The notes: a model not told the origin generated them from the sequence alone. 32,561 nucleotides of DNA from Burkholderiales bacterium (GCA_947451035.1 CANFXR010000023.1:1-32561); one strand, 5' to 3'; shown: positions 1-8,177, counted from the first letter of the stretch. Numbers and translations are program-made.

Positions 1-77
1 GCCGTGAAGCCGTGCTGGGCCTGGTCACCATGAAAGAAGCGCTGGAAGACCCATCGCGCCTGTTGTTCGACATCTGA
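1..77 (+). CDS. odhB: 2-oxoglutarate dehydrogenase E2 (dihydrolipoyl succinyltransferase), C-terminal end only
   Basis: Only the last 24 codons are in the window, read in the frame that begins at base 3 and ends in TGA at 75-77. The peptide ends in [17 protein letters not shown], which matches the conserved C-terminus of the succinyltransferase (E2) of the 2-oxoglutarate dehydrogenase complex, where 'ALEDPxRLLLD' is typical. The dihydrolipoamide dehydrogenase gene follows 11 bases later on the same strand, as expected for an odhA-odhB-odhL (sucA-sucB-lpd) operon. The catalytic His and Asp lie upstream of the window and cannot be checked. Confidence 0.85.
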   Translation, partial: REAVLGLVTMKEALEDPSRLLFDI

Positions 78-88
78 GGAAACTGTTC

Positions 89-1516
89 ATGAGCCAGCAA
101 TTTGATGTGGTGGTGATCGGTGGCGGGCCCGGCGGCTATGTGGCCGCCATCCGCGCGGCGCAGCTGGGGTTCAGCACGGCGTGCATCGACGAGTGGAAAA
201 ACGACAAGGGCGGCCCGGCACCGGGCGGCACCTGCACCAACGTCGGTTGCATCCCGTCGAAGGCGCTGCTGCAGTCGAGCGAGCACTTCGAGCACGCGGG
301 TCACGCCTTTGCCGATCACGGCATCGGCCTGGACAACCTGAGCATCGACGTGGCCAAGATGCTTGGCCGCAAGGACACCGTGGTCAAGCAGAACAACGAC
401 GGCATCCTGTACCTCTTCAAGAAGAACAAGGTCACGTTCTTCCATGGCCGCGGCTCGTTCGTGAAGGCGGCCGATGGCGGCTACGAGATCGCGGTGACCG
501 GCACGGCCAACGAGTCCATCGTCGGCAAGCACGTCATCCTGGCCACCGGCTCGAACGCCCGTTCGCTGCCCGGTGCTCCGTTTGACGAACAAAAGATCTT
601 GTCGAACGACGGCGCGCTGCGCATCGGCGCGGTGCCCAAGCGTCTGGGTGTCATCGGCTCGGGCGTCATCGGACTCGAGATGGGTTCGGTGTGGCGCCGT
701 CTGGGCTCCGAGGTCACGGTGCTCGAAGGTCTGCCGACCTTCCTCGGTGCGGTCGACCAGCAAATCGCCAAGGAAGCGCACAAGGCGTTCGTCAAGCAGG
801 GCCTGAAGATCGAGCTCGGCGTGAAGATCGACAAGGTCACCTCGGCCAAGTCGACCGTGACCGTGACCTACGCCAATGCCAAGGGTGAGGCGGTCAAGCT
901 TGAAGTCGACAAGCTCATCGTGTCGATCGGCCGTGTGCCCAACACCATTGGCCTGAACGCCGAGGCGGTGGGCCTGAAGCTCGACGAGCGCGGTGCGATC
1001 ACGGTGGACGATCACTGCCACACCAACCTGCCCAATGTGTGGGCGGTGGGCGATGTGGTGCGTGGCCCGATGCTCGCGCACAAGGCCGAAGAAGAAGGCG
1101 TCGCCGTGGCCGAGCGCATTGCCGGCCAGCACCCGCACGTCAACTTCAACACCGTGCCATGGGTGATCTACACCTCGCCAGAGATCGCCTGGGTCGGTCA
1201 GACCGAGCAGCAGCTGCAGGCCGAAGGCCGCGAGTACAAGGCGGGCACGTTCCCGTTCATGGCCAATGGCCGCGCGCGCGCCATGGGTGACACCACCGGC
1301 ATGGTCAAGATGCTGGCTGACGCGACCACCGACGAGATCCTCGGCGTGCACATCGTCGGGCCTTTCGCGTCGGAGCTGATCGCCGAGGCGGTGGTGGCGA
1401 TGGAGTTCAGGGCGAGCGCTGAAGACATCGCACGCATCTGCCATGCGCACCCGTCGTTGAGCGAGTCGACCAAGGAAGCCGCGCTGGCGGTCGACAAGCG
1501 CACCTTGAATTTCTGA
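89..1516 (+). CDS. lpdA: Dihydrolipoyl dehydrogenase (E3)
   Basis: This flavoprotein reoxidises dihydrolipoamide on the E2 subunit and passes electrons through FAD and a redox disulfide to NAD+. At 475 aa it has normal family length. An N-terminal FAD-binding motif GGGPGG lies at residues 11-16. The redox-active pair is C49 and C54 in [13 protein letters not shown]. The NAD-binding motif [14 protein letters not shown] is near 187-200, and an AVGDV FAD motif follows later. The C-terminal HAHPSLSES near 452-460 carries the catalytic His of the partner subunit's active site. An AGGA ribosome site at 77-80 supports the ATG at 89. It lies 11 bases after odhB and is followed by a terminator, so it is probably the last gene of the operon and the E3 of the 2-oxoglutarate complex. 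Whether it also serves pyruvate dehydrogenase cannot be told from here. Confidence 0.96.
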   Translation: MSQQFDVVVIGGGPGGYVAAIRAAQLGFSTACIDEWKNDKGGPAPGGTCTNVGCIPSKALLQSSEHFEHAGHAFADHGIGLDNLSIDVAKMLGRKDTVVKQNNDGILYLFKKNKVTFFHGRGSFVKAADGGYEIAVTGTANESIVGKHVILATGSNARSLPGAPFDEQKILSNDGALRIGAVPKRLGVIGSGVIGLEMGSVWRRLGSEVTVLEGLPTFLGAVDQQIAKEAHKAFVKQGLKIELGVKIDKVTSAKSTVTVTYANAKGEAVKLEVDKLIVSIGRVPNTIGLNAEAVGLKLDERGAITVDDHCHTNLPNVWAVGDVVRGPMLAHKAEEEGVAVAERIAGQHPHVNFNTVPWVIYTSPEIAWVGQTEQQLQAEGREYKAGTFPFMANGRARAMGDTTGMVKMLADATTDEILGVHIVGPFASELIAEAVVAMEFRASAEDIARICHAHPSLSESTKEAALAVDKRTLNF

Positions 1517-1559
1517 GCGTAGCGGTGGCCGCCAGCCGGTCGCCCGCACCTTGCAAAAC

Positions 1560-1583
1560 CGGGCGGCTGATGTCGCCCGTTTT
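1560..1583 (+). terminator. Rho-independent terminator after lpdA
   Basis: A perfect 6-bp GC stem (CGGGCG at 1560-1565 and CGCCCG at 1574-1579) with an 8-base loop is followed at once by TTTT and a pyrimidine-rich run. AAAA at 1555-1558 could extend the stem by pairing with the T run, which is typical of intrinsic terminators. It sits 43 bases after the lpdA stop and before zapE, and it argues against the longer zapE frame that would begin with TTG at 1551. Confidence 0.75.
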
Positions 1584-1601
1584 CCTTTCCTCCTGACGCC
1601 C

Positions 1602-2699
1602 ATGCCTGTTCGCGAGTTGTACCTGCGCACTCTGGCCGAGCGCGGCTATGTGGCCGATGCCGCGCAACTGGCGGCCATCGACGCGCTGGAGCGCTGCGAA
1701 AACGACTGGATCGCCTACAAGTCGCGCCGCCGCAATGCCATCACCCGGCTGCTGGTACGCCCCGAGGTTCCGCGCGGCGTGTACATGCACGGCGGGGTGG
1801 GGCGCGGCAAGAGCTTCCTGATGGACTGCTTTTTCCATTCGGTGCCGCTCGAGCGCAAGACCCGGCTGCACTTCCACGAGTTCATGCGCGAAGTGCACCG
1901 CGAGCTCGCCGACATGCACGGCACGGTGGATCCACTGAAGGTGCTCGGCGAGCGCATGTCGCGGCGGTTTCGCCTGATCTGCTTCGACGAATTTCATGTG
2001 GCCGACATCACCGACGCGATGATCCTGTACCGGCTGTTCGAGTCGCTGTTCGCGCACCGGGTGAGCGTGGTGACCACGTCCAACTTCCACCCCGATGACC
2101 TGTACCCGAATGGCCTGCACCGCGAGCGCATCCTGCCGGCCATCGAGTTGCTGAAAGACCACCTGCAGGTCATCAACGTCGATCACGGCATCGACTACCG
2201 GCAGCGCACGCTCGAGGAAGTCGAGATGTACCAAACGCCGCTCGGCGAGCGAGCCGATGCCGCCATGGACGCGGCCTTTGATCGCCTGGCCGAGACGAAG
2301 GACGAGGGCCTCGTGTTGAACATCGAGCACCGCGTGCTCAAGGTGCGCCGACGCGCCGGGGGGGTGGTGTGGTTCGACTTTCGTGAACTGTGTGGTGGCC
2401 CGCGCTCGCAAAACGACTACCTCGAGCTGGCGGCGCGGTTCCACACGGTGCTGTTGTCGGGCGTGCCTCAGATGTCGCCGCGGCTGGCCTCGGAGGCACG
2501 GCGTTTCACCTGGCTGGTCGACGTGATGTACGACCGACGCGTCAAGCTGATCATGTCGGCCGAGGTCGAGGCCGAGGCTCTTTACACTGAAGGCCCCCTG
2601 GCCCACGAATTTCCGCGCACCGTGTCTCGATTGCATGAAATGAGGTCGGCCGAGTTTTTGGCGCTGTCGCGTCGTGATGTGGAGACGTCGATCACATGA
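1602..2699 (+). CDS. zapE: Cell division protein ZapE (AFG1-like AAA+ ATPase)
   Basis: ZapE is a cytoplasmic ATPase of the AFG1/LACE1 family; in E. coli it associates with the FtsZ ring and acts during late division. The protein is 365 aa from the ATG at 1602. The Walker A motif GGVGRGKS is at residues 64-71 and the Walker B motif CFDEFHV at 127-133. A TSNFHPDDLY segment typical of the family follows. The frame is open back to a TTG at 1551, but that start would place the lpdA terminator inside the gene, and residue 1 at 1602 (MPVRELYL) matches usual family N-termini. No clear ribosome site is seen. The stop overlaps the next start as ATGA (2696-2699), so the downstream exported protein is probably translationally coupled. 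The position after the odh operon is a recurring arrangement in Burkholderiales. Confidence 0.93.
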   Translation: MPVRELYLRTLAERGYVADAAQLAAIDALERCENDWIAYKSRRRNAITRLLVRPEVPRGVYMHGGVGRGKSFLMDCFFHSVPLERKTRLHFHEFMREVHRELADMHGTVDPLKVLGERMSRRFRLICFDEFHVADITDAMILYRLFESLFAHRVSVVTTSNFHPDDLYPNGLHRERILPAIELLKDHLQVINVDHGIDYRQRTLEEVEMYQTPLGERADAAMDAAFDRLAETKDEGLVLNIEHRVLKVRRRAGGVVWFDFRELCGGPRSQNDYLELAARFHTVLLSGVPQMSPRLASEARRFTWLVDVMYDRRVKLIMSAEVEAEALYTEGPLAHEFPRTVSRLHEMRSAEFLALSRRDVETSIT

Positions 2700-3382
2700 A
2701 GCTGTTCGAACACGAACTTCGGTGGGCGTTGCTGGCCGCGGCGTTGGGCTTCTGGGCGGTGCTGGCGCCGAACGTCGCGTGGGCCTCGGACGCCGCCGAT
2801 CGAGCGCGCATCGGTCAGGCGAGGGCCGAGGCTGACGCCGTGCTGGCCAACAAGCAGGCCGAGTGCCGGCAGCGCTTTGCGGTGAACGACTGTCTGCTCG
2901 AGGTCCGCAAGGAACACCGTGCGGTGGTCGATCCATTGCGCAAGGAGCTGCTCTTGCTCGACGACAAGCAGCGCAAGCAGCGAGCGGCCGACCGCACCGA
3001 GCGCATCCGTGTCAAATCCGAGGCTCAAAATGACGCGGGCACTGCCGCGCAGGCTGCGGCTTCAGGCGCGTCGTCGTTCGGCGCGGCAGATGTGTTCCCT
3101 CACGCGACGGTGCGTCCCAAGATCCGCTCGGTGATGCCGTCAGCCTCGTCCAGCGAGCCTGCGATGCCGGCAGAGTCGGCCGCGCCGGTGGCCACACCCG
3201 CGAGCGTGGAGCCCGACAGGCCGCTCACCCGCAAGGTTGCGAAAACGCAGCCCTCGGGCGAGGGTTACCAGACGCTGCGTGTGCGTCAGGCCGAGGCCAG
3301 ACGGCAAAGCGTGTTGCAGAAGAACGCCGAGCGTGATGCGAAAAAGCCGCCGGCCAAACCACTGCCAGTGCCAGCGCCCTGA
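2696..3382 (+). CDS. Uncharacterised exported protein with charged helical domain
   Basis: I do not recognise a named family. The 228-aa product begins with a likely signal peptide: a hydrophobic run at residues 11-28 ending in an AWA-SD site near residue 30, so it is probably periplasmic. The mature part starts with a charged helical region (about 34-112), rich in Arg, Glu, Lys and Gln, that looks like a coiled coil. It contains two cysteines, C57 and C66, nine residues apart, which could form a disulfide. The second half is rich in Ala, Pro and Ser and looks disordered. The ATG overlaps the zapE stop (ATGA), which suggests co-translation. It converges on the PP2C gene with a 27-bp gap. Similar short charged exported proteins occur after zapE in related bacteria as far as I recall, but no function is established that I can cite. 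Confidence 0.8.
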   Translation: MKLFEHELRWALLAAALGFWAVLAPNVAWASDAADRARIGQARAEADAVLANKQAECRQRFAVNDCLLEVRKEHRAVVDPLRKELLLLDDKQRKQRAADRTERIRVKSEAQNDAGTAAQAAASGASSFGAADVFPHATVRPKIRSVMPSASSSEPAMPAESAAPVATPASVEPDRPLTRKVAKTQPSGEGYQTLRVRQAEARRQSVLQKNAERDAKKPPAKPLPVPAP

Positions 3383-3415
3383 GCCTGCTCGCCCGATGAC
3401 GGGGCGGCTTCAGGC
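3383..3415. terminator. Possible shared hairpin between convergent genes
   Basis: The gap between the exported-protein gene and the PP2C gene can fold as a two-part stem: GCCTG (3383-3387) with CAGGC (3411-3415), and CGCCC (3390-3394) with GGGCG (3402-3406). There is no T run on either side, so this is at best a weak bidirectional terminator. It is listed because it fills the whole gap between two convergent genes. Confidence 0.3.
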
Positions 3416-4186
3416 GCCGAGTTTTTCAATGCGCACCAGCACCAGCGACAGGTTGTCGCCGCCGCCCTTGGCACGCTGACGCGCCTTGTCGATCAGCATC
3501 TTGCTGGACTCCTTGGGCGGCAGCGAGTCGAGGATCTGACCGATCTCGGGGCTGTTGAAGTAGTGCCACAGGCCGTCACTGCAGCACATCACGGTGTCGC
3601 CCGGCTCCAGCCTGCCGATCGACGACACGCTCAGCGGCGGGTCCTGAACCGTGCCCAGGCAGCCCGTCAACAGGTTCGACTGGGGATGGCTTTGCGCTTC
3701 GTCCTCGTTCAACTGGCCTTCATCGACCAGGCGCTGCACGTAGGAGTGGTCGATGGTGCGGCTGACCAGCTGGGCACCGCGGAAGTGATACACGCGTGAG
3801 TCGCCGGCGTGCGCGACGTGGCAGTCGAGCGACGGGCTGATCAAGAACGCGGCCAGCGTGCTGTGGGGCTCTTCCTCAGAGGTGATGGCCGTCAGCTTGA
3901 TCATCAGGTGGGCTTCGAGCACCAGCTGCTTGAGCGCTTCGATCGGATCGCCTCGACTGGGCGAAAACCGCTCGAAAAGTTGCCTCGCGGTGAGGATCAC
4001 CTGATCCGAGGCCTTGCGCCCGCCGCTCTTGCCCCCCATGCCGTCGGCCAGGATCCCCAGCACGCAGCCCGCCACATCCTTGTGGGCCATGAGCGCGATC
4101 TGATCTTGCTGATAGGCGCGATCACCGCGGTGAATGCCAGTGGCTGCACACAGCCTGTGACCTTGAGCTGGAGGGGGGGTTGTCAT
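3410..4186 (-). CDS. PP2C-family serine/threonine protein phosphatase (Stp-like)
   Basis: A metal-dependent phosphatase of the PPM/PP2C family, 258 aa, all catalytic domain, expected in the cytoplasm. The conserved motifs appear in order. First is GDRAYQQDQ (residues 21-29), which stands in for the usual RxxNED and keeps the metal-binding Asp (D28). DGMGG follows at 49-53, then HAGDSRVYHF, CSDGLWHYF, and GGDNLSLVLVRI near the C-terminus. There is no membrane segment or extra sensor domain. No Hanks-type kinase gene lies beside it, so its substrate is unknown. The ATG (complement of 4184-4186) has no visible ribosome site. A TATAGT hexamer at 4195-4200 on the minus strand sits so close that a leaderless transcript is possible, though no -35 match is visible. 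The start codon overlaps that of the divergent helicase gene. Confidence 0.9.
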   Translation of the reverse strand: MTTPPPAQGHRLCAATGIHRGDRAYQQDQIALMAHKDVAGCVLGILADGMGGKSGGRKASDQVILTARQLFERFSPSRGDPIEALKQLVLEAHLMIKLTAITSEEEPHSTLAAFLISPSLDCHVAHAGDSRVYHFRGAQLVSRTIDHSYVQRLVDEGQLNEDEAQSHPQSNLLTGCLGTVQDPPLSVSSIGRLEPGDTVMCCSDGLWHYFNSPEIGQILDSLPPKESSKMLIDKARQRAKGGGDNLSLVLVRIEKLGA

Positions 4187-4187
4187 G
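4170..4187 (+). promoter_or_regulatory. Ribosome-binding site supporting the dinG start
   Basis: GGAGG at 4170-4174, within a longer G run, lies 10 bases before the ATG at 4185. It supports that ATG over the downstream in-frame TTG codons at 4242 and 4272. The same bases encode the Pro-rich start of the phosphatase on the other strand, so the match could be a by-product of proline codons (CCC, CCT). Confidence 0.5.
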
Positions 4188-6236
4188 GGTCGAGACTATA
4201 GACTTGACCACCTCCCCCGAGCGCTGATTCCGCGGTCCACATTGCCTCCAGAAAACACCGAATCGACGCCGTTGCAAGATGCCGTGAAAAGCGCGTTTAC
4301 AGGCGCAGGCAGTCTCTCGCAGGCCGACCCCCATTACACCGAGCGCGAGGTGCAGATCCGCATGGCGCTGGAGGTGGCCGCTGCGATTGACGAGCGTCGT
4401 GCTCTGGTGGCCGAGGCCGGCACCGGTGTGGGCAAGACCTTCGCCTATCTGGTGCCCACGCTGCTGTCGGGCGCGCGCGCACTGATCAGCACCGCCACCA
4501 AGAGTTTGCAGGACCAGCTGTTCCTGCGAGACCTGCCGCGCCTGCGCAGCGCGCTGCACCTGTCGACCAGCGTGGCGCTGCTCAAGGGGCGGGCCAGCTA
4601 TCTTTGTATCCACCGAATGGGTCTCGCCCGTCACGTCACCGATCCGGGCGATCGTTGGGCGGCACGCGTGTTGAGTCGCATCGAGACCTGGGCGCAGTCC
4701 ACCGGTTCGGGGGATCTGGCCGAAATCGACGGCCTCGACGAGCGCAGCAGCGTCATCCCGCTGGTCACTTCGACGCGCGAAAACTGCCTCGGCAGCGAAT
4801 GCCCTGACTATCGCGACTGCCATCTCATGAAGGCACGGCGCGATGCGATGGCCGCCGACGTGGTGGTGGTCAACCACCACCTGTTCTTTGCCGACATGAG
4901 TCTGCGCGAATCGGGTGTGGCCGAGTTGCTGCCCAGCGTCGAGGTGGCGGTGTTCGACGAGGCGCATCAGCTGGCCGAGGCCGGGGTCGCGTTTCTGGGC
5001 ATCACGCTGACCAGCGGTCAACTCATCGATGCCGCGCGCGACCTGCTGGGCGCGGGTCTGCAGCACGCGCGCGGCCTCGCACCATGGCAAGACCTTGCCG
5101 CCACCTGTGACCGCGCTGCGCGTGAACTGCGCATGGCGTGTGCAGGCGAGGCGGCCTCGCGATCCAACCGTGGATCGCTCAAGTTGCGCTGGGACGAGCG
5201 GGCTGTCGATCCGGCATTCGAAGCCGCGCTCGCCGACGTGGGGTCCGCCTGTGAGGCCGCTCACGCTGCGCTCGACACCGTGGGCGAACTGGCTGCGGAT
5301 TTCCAGAAACTCACCGAGCGCATGGCGCATCTGCACGAGATGACCGTGCGGTTCAGCGGGCCGGCGCAGCCCGGGCATGTCCGCTGGATCGAGGTGACCA
5401 CGAACCAGTGCCGGCTGGTCGAGTCGCCACTCGACATTCGCGAGGCGCTGACCGCGCAGATGGCGGTGGCCCCGAAGGCGTGGATCTTCACGTCGGCCAC
5501 GCTCGGCGAAGACGACCGGCTGTCGTGGTTCACCGAGCCCTCCGGTTTGAGCGGGGTGCGTACCCTGCGGGTGGGCAGCCCATTCGATTACGCGCAGCAT
5601 GCCCGCCTGTACGTGCCAACCTCGTTTCCCAAGCCCAGCGAGCCGGGGCACACCGACGCCGTGGCGCAACTGGCGGCAGGCTGCGCCCGCGCGCTTGGCG
5701 GTCGAACCTTCGTGCTCACCACCACCTTGCGTGCGCTGCAGGCCATCGGCGAGCAATTGCGAGCCACCTTTGAAGCCGCGGGCGATGACATCGCCGTGCT
5801 GGTGCAAGGTCAGTTGCCCAAGCGGCAGTTGCTGCAGTTGTTCGTCTCGCAGCCCCGCTCGGTGCTGGTGGGCTCGCAGACCTTCTGGGAAGGCATCGAC
5901 GTGCCCGGCGATGCGCTTCAGTGCGTGCTGATCGACAAGCTGCCGTTCCCTCCGCCCAACGATCCGCTCGTCGAGGCACGCGTCAAACGCATCGAAGCCG
6001 ATGGCCGAAACGCCTTCAGCGACTACTTCCTGGCCGAGGCCGCAGTGTCATTGAAGCAAGGTGCCGGCCGATTGATACGCAGCGAAACCGATCGCGGCCT
6101 GCTCGTGGTGTGCGATTCGCGCATGGCGACGATGAGCTACGGGCGCCGGCTGCGTGGTGCGTTGCCGCCCATGACGCGTGTCGACGGCGAGACGGCGGCC
6201 TTCGATTGGCTGCGCATGCTGGCGCAGGCGCACTGA
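4185..6236 (+). CDS. dinG: DinG/YoaA-family ATP-dependent DNA helicase (XPD-like, iron-sulfur)
   Basis: A superfamily 2 helicase of the XPD/DinG group, expected to unwind DNA 5'-3' during repair and replication stress. At 683 aa it falls between E. coli YoaA and DinG in length. The Walker A motif EAGTGVGKT is at residues 77-85. Four cysteines (141, 201, 206, 212) are spaced as the iron-sulfur cluster ligands of the family. A DEAH box follows at 258-261. Later motifs include SATLGEDD, WEGIDVPGD and QGAGRLIRS, the last being helicase motif VI. The first 30 or so residues are not conserved in character, so a TTG start at 4242 or 4272 is possible, but GGAGG before 4185 favours the ATG. The start overlaps that of the PP2C gene. 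I cannot tell from motifs alone whether the orthologue is DinG or YoaA. Confidence 0.92.
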   Translation: MGRDYRLDHLPRALIPRSTLPPENTESTPLQDAVKSAFTGAGSLSQADPHYTEREVQIRMALEVAAAIDERRALVAEAGTGVGKTFAYLVPTLLSGARALISTATKSLQDQLFLRDLPRLRSALHLSTSVALLKGRASYLCIHRMGLARHVTDPGDRWAARVLSRIETWAQSTGSGDLAEIDGLDERSSVIPLVTSTRENCLGSECPDYRDCHLMKARRDAMAADVVVVNHHLFFADMSLRESGVAELLPSVEVAVFDEAHQLAEAGVAFLGITLTSGQLIDAARDLLGAGLQHARGLAPWQDLAATCDRAARELRMACAGEAASRSNRGSLKLRWDERAVDPAFEAALADVGSACEAAHAALDTVGELAADFQKLTERMAHLHEMTVRFSGPAQPGHVRWIEVTTNQCRLVESPLDIREALTAQMAVAPKAWIFTSATLGEDDRLSWFTEPSGLSGVRTLRVGSPFDYAQHARLYVPTSFPKPSEPGHTDAVAQLAAGCARALGGRTFVLTTTLRALQAIGEQLRATFEAAGDDIAVLVQGQLPKRQLLQLFVSQPRSVLVGSQTFWEGIDVPGDALQCVLIDKLPFPPPNDPLVEARVKRIEADGRNAFSDYFLAEAAVSLKQGAGRLIRSETDRGLLVVCDSRMATMSYGRRLRGALPPMTRVDGETAAFDWLRMLAQAH

Positions 6237-6249
6237 AGCCCGCCTTCAG
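6233..6249. terminator. Short hairpin between convergent dinG and bamD
   Basis: CTGAAG (6233-6238) and CTTCAG (6244-6249) form a perfect 6-bp stem with a 5-base loop, and the dinG stop codon lies in the left arm. No T run follows on either strand. It may limit read-through between two convergent genes 35 bp apart, but it lacks the tail of a standard terminator. Confidence 0.3.
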
Positions 6250-6271
6250 GCGATCGCGGCCGGCCCGCTCA

Positions 6272-7102
6272 TCACCACATCCGCCACCAGGATTTCGTCG
6301 CGGACCTCACACCCTCACCGCTGAGCAGCGCGCTCTTGGGGTAGTTGGTGCGCATGACGCGTTCGGCGTCATCGCGCAGCTGCTCCAGACCCATCCTGTC
6401 GTAGCTGCGAACCAGGATCGACAGGGCCTCTTCGGTGGACGGCGAATTCTGGAAGTCCTGGACCGTTTGCTGGGCCCGGTTGGCCGCTGCGACATAGGCG
6501 CCGCGGCGATAGTAGTAGCGCGCCACGTGCACTTCGTAGGACGCCAGCGCATTCGCGATGTAGTCCATGCGCTGCCGCGCATCGGGCGTGTAGCGCGAAT
6601 CCGGATGCTGCTCGACGAGTTGCTTGAACGCCAGATAGGCATCACGCGATGCCTGCTGATCGCGCTCGGACATGTCCTGCTTGGACAGGTTGCCGAGGAA
6701 ACCGAGGTCGTCGTTGAAGTTGATCAGGCCCTTGAGGTACAGACCGTAGTCGATCGCGGGGCTCGTGGCATACAGCTTCACGAAGCGCTCGATCGTGGCC
6801 AGCGCCTGGGCTTTCTCGCCGGTGCGGTAAAGCACGTACGCGCGTTCGAGCAGGGCCTGCTGCGACAGCAAGGTGCCTGCGCCGCGGCCTTCGACCTGTT
6901 CGTACAGCTTGGCGGCCTTGTCGTAGTTGCCATCTTCCGCCTCGCTTTTCGCCTCGGCGAAAAGCTTCTCGGGTGTCCAGCCTGCGGTCGCATCCTTGGG
7001 GTGCGAACTGCACCCTGCCAGCGTGGCGAACAGCACGATGCCGGCCGCGCAGAAGAGGGCTGACCAGCTGTTTTTTCGGGAAACACGGTGATGGAAGTTC
7101 AT
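6272..7102 (-). CDS. bamD: Outer membrane protein assembly factor BamD (ComL)
   Basis: BamD is an essential outer-membrane lipoprotein of the Bam complex that, with BamA, inserts beta-barrel proteins. The 276-aa product has a lipoprotein signal: a hydrophobic run followed by the lipobox LAGC, with lipidated Cys at residue 31. The mature part is a chain of TPR-type helical pairs, starting with WTPEKLFAEAKSEAEDGNYD and including RYTPDARQRMDYI. The frame is open upstream to 7276, but that extension is Arg-rich, runs into rluD, and would bury the signal peptide. The ATG at 7102 (MNFHHRVSRKNSW) is therefore preferred. It diverges from rluD across 41 bp, a common Gram-negative pairing. The BamB gene is about 10.6 kb away in this window. 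Confidence 0.94.
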   Translation of the reverse strand: MNFHHRVSRKNSWSALFCAAGIVLFATLAGCSSHPKDATAGWTPEKLFAEAKSEAEDGNYDKAAKLYEQVEGRGAGTLLSQQALLERAYVLYRTGEKAQALATIERFVKLYATSPAIDYGLYLKGLINFNDDLGFLGNLSKQDMSERDQQASRDAYLAFKQLVEQHPDSRYTPDARQRMDYIANALASYEVHVARYYYRRGAYVAAANRAQQTVQDFQNSPSTEEALSILVRSYDRMGLEQLRDDAERVMRTNYPKSALLSGEGVRSATKSWWRMW

Positions 7103-7143
7103 GGGTCGACAATGCCGGCGATGCACCGGAACTCCATACAAAA

Positions 7144-8154
7144 ATGACCAGCGAGTATACGGTCGGGTCCCCGTCGACGGGTCTGGCGACGCCGTCCGAC
7201 GATGCGCTCGATGAGGTGTCGGGCGACGAGGTCGAACGCCGCCAATCGAATGTGCCTGCAGCCCAGCACGGAGCACGGCTCGACAAGGTGTTGGTGTCGA
7301 TGGCCAGCGAGTTTTCGCGCAACCACCTGCAAGGCCTGCTGGCGCTCGGGCATGTGTGGGTCGACGGCGTGTTGCAGTCCTCGGCTTCGCGCAAGGTGCA
7401 AGCGGGCCAGACGGTGCTGATCGAACTGACCCCGACGCAGGAGAGCCAGGCGTTCAAGCCCCAGGCGATGTCGCTGGCCGTCGTGTTCGAGGACGAGCAC
7501 TTGCTGGTGGTGAACAAGCCGGCCGGACTGGTGGTTCACCCCGCGCCTGGCAACTGGTCGGGCACGCTGCTCAATGGATTGCTGGCACATCACGCCGTGG
7601 CCGCCACCTTGCCGCGCGCTGGCATCGTGCACCGGCTGGACAAGGACACCTCGGGGCTGATGGTGGTGGGCAAGACGCTGGCTGCCGTCACGGCGCTGAC
7701 GCGGCAGATTGCGGCGCGCGACGTGCACCGCGTCTATCTGGCGCTGTGCCACGGGCGGGTCGAACGTGCCATGCAGCGCATCGAAGCTCCCGTCGGGCGT
7801 GATCCTCGCTCGCGCATCCGCATGGCGGTGGTGTCGTCGGGCAGGGCAGCGCTGACCGATGTGGAGCGGCTGGCCGTTTGGCAAGACGATGCCGGCCGAT
7901 GGATCAGCGCGGTGCGCTGCAAACTGGGCACCGGCCGCACCCATCAGATTCGCGTGCATCTGGCGTCGATCGGTCATCCGCTGCTCGCCGATGCGACCTA
8001 CGGTGGCGCCGAAAGCCTCGGCCTGACACGGCAGGCACTGCACGCGACGCAATTGGGATTCAAGCACCCGATCGGCTCGCAGCCGCTGGTGTTCGACGCG
8101 CCGCTGGCGGCCGATCTGGCAGACGCCTGGCAGCAGGTCCGTCCTGTGGCTTGA
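7144..8154 (+). CDS. rluD: 23S rRNA pseudouridine synthase RluD
   Basis: RluD isomerises uridines in helix 69 of 23S rRNA (1911, 1915 and 1917 in E. coli), which matters for subunit association. From the ATG at 7144 the protein is 336 aa. Residues 1-40 are a variable leader. An S4 RNA-binding domain follows from ARLDKVL (44-50) to about 92. The catalytic domain has motif I NKPAGLVVHPAPG (124-136) and motif II HRLDKDTSG (163-171), with catalytic Asp D166. GTGRTHQIRVHLASIGHPL and a DATYGG segment complete the family signature. The frame is open back to 6973, but that region overlaps bamD antisense and lacks family features. No ribosome site precedes 7144. RluD over RluA/RluC rests on the S4 domain and the bamD neighbour. 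The frequent downstream partner pgeF (yfiH) is not here. Confidence 0.92.
   Translation: MTSEYTVGSPSTGLATPSDDALDEVSGDEVERRQSNVPAAQHGARLDKVLVSMASEFSRNHLQGLLALGHVWVDGVLQSSASRKVQAGQTVLIELTPTQESQAFKPQAMSLAVVFEDEHLLVVNKPAGLVVHPAPGNWSGTLLNGLLAHHAVAATLPRAGIVHRLDKDTSGLMVVGKTLAAVTALTRQIAARDVHRVYLALCHGRVERAMQRIEAPVGRDPRSRIRMAVVSSGRAALTDVERLAVWQDDAGRWISAVRCKLGTGRTHQIRVHLASIGHPLLADATYGGAESLGLTRQALHATQLGFKHPIGSQPLVFDAPLAADLADAWQQVRPVA
7154..7159 (-). promoter_or_regulatory. Candidate -10 element for bamD
   Basis: On the minus strand these bases read TATACT, a 5/6 match to the sigma-70 -10 box. Transcription would start near 7147, giving a leader of about 45 bases before the bamD ATG. No good -35 match is visible at 16-18 bp spacing, and the element lies within the first codons of rluD, so this is a weak call. 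Confidence 0.3.
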
Positions 8155-8177
8155 GGGCTCTGTTCGTCCGCTACACT
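8151..8177 (+). promoter_or_regulatory. Candidate sigma-70 promoter for the scpB-rluB unit
   Basis: TTGAGG (8151-8156) and TACACT (8172-8177) are separated by 15 bp, slightly short. The first matches 4/6 of the -35 consensus and overlaps the rluD stop codon; the second matches 4/6 of the -10. It is the best promoter-like pair in the longest gene-free stretch of the window and would give a leader of about 220 bases before scpB. Confidence 0.35.

Noticed and set aside
1551-1601. N-terminal extension of zapE from TTG 1551
   Set aside because: The segment contains a strong terminator hairpin with a T run, and ATG 1602 matches usual family starts.
1407-2936. A 509-codon minus-strand frame opposite zapE
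   Set aside because: Shadow of zapE and its neighbours; Arg/Pro/His-rich and without domain features.
4122-5807. A 561-codon minus-strand frame opposite the helicase
   Set aside because: The helicase has Walker A, DEAH and iron-sulfur motifs on the plus strand. The minus frame is His/Arg/Gly-rich and has no domain.
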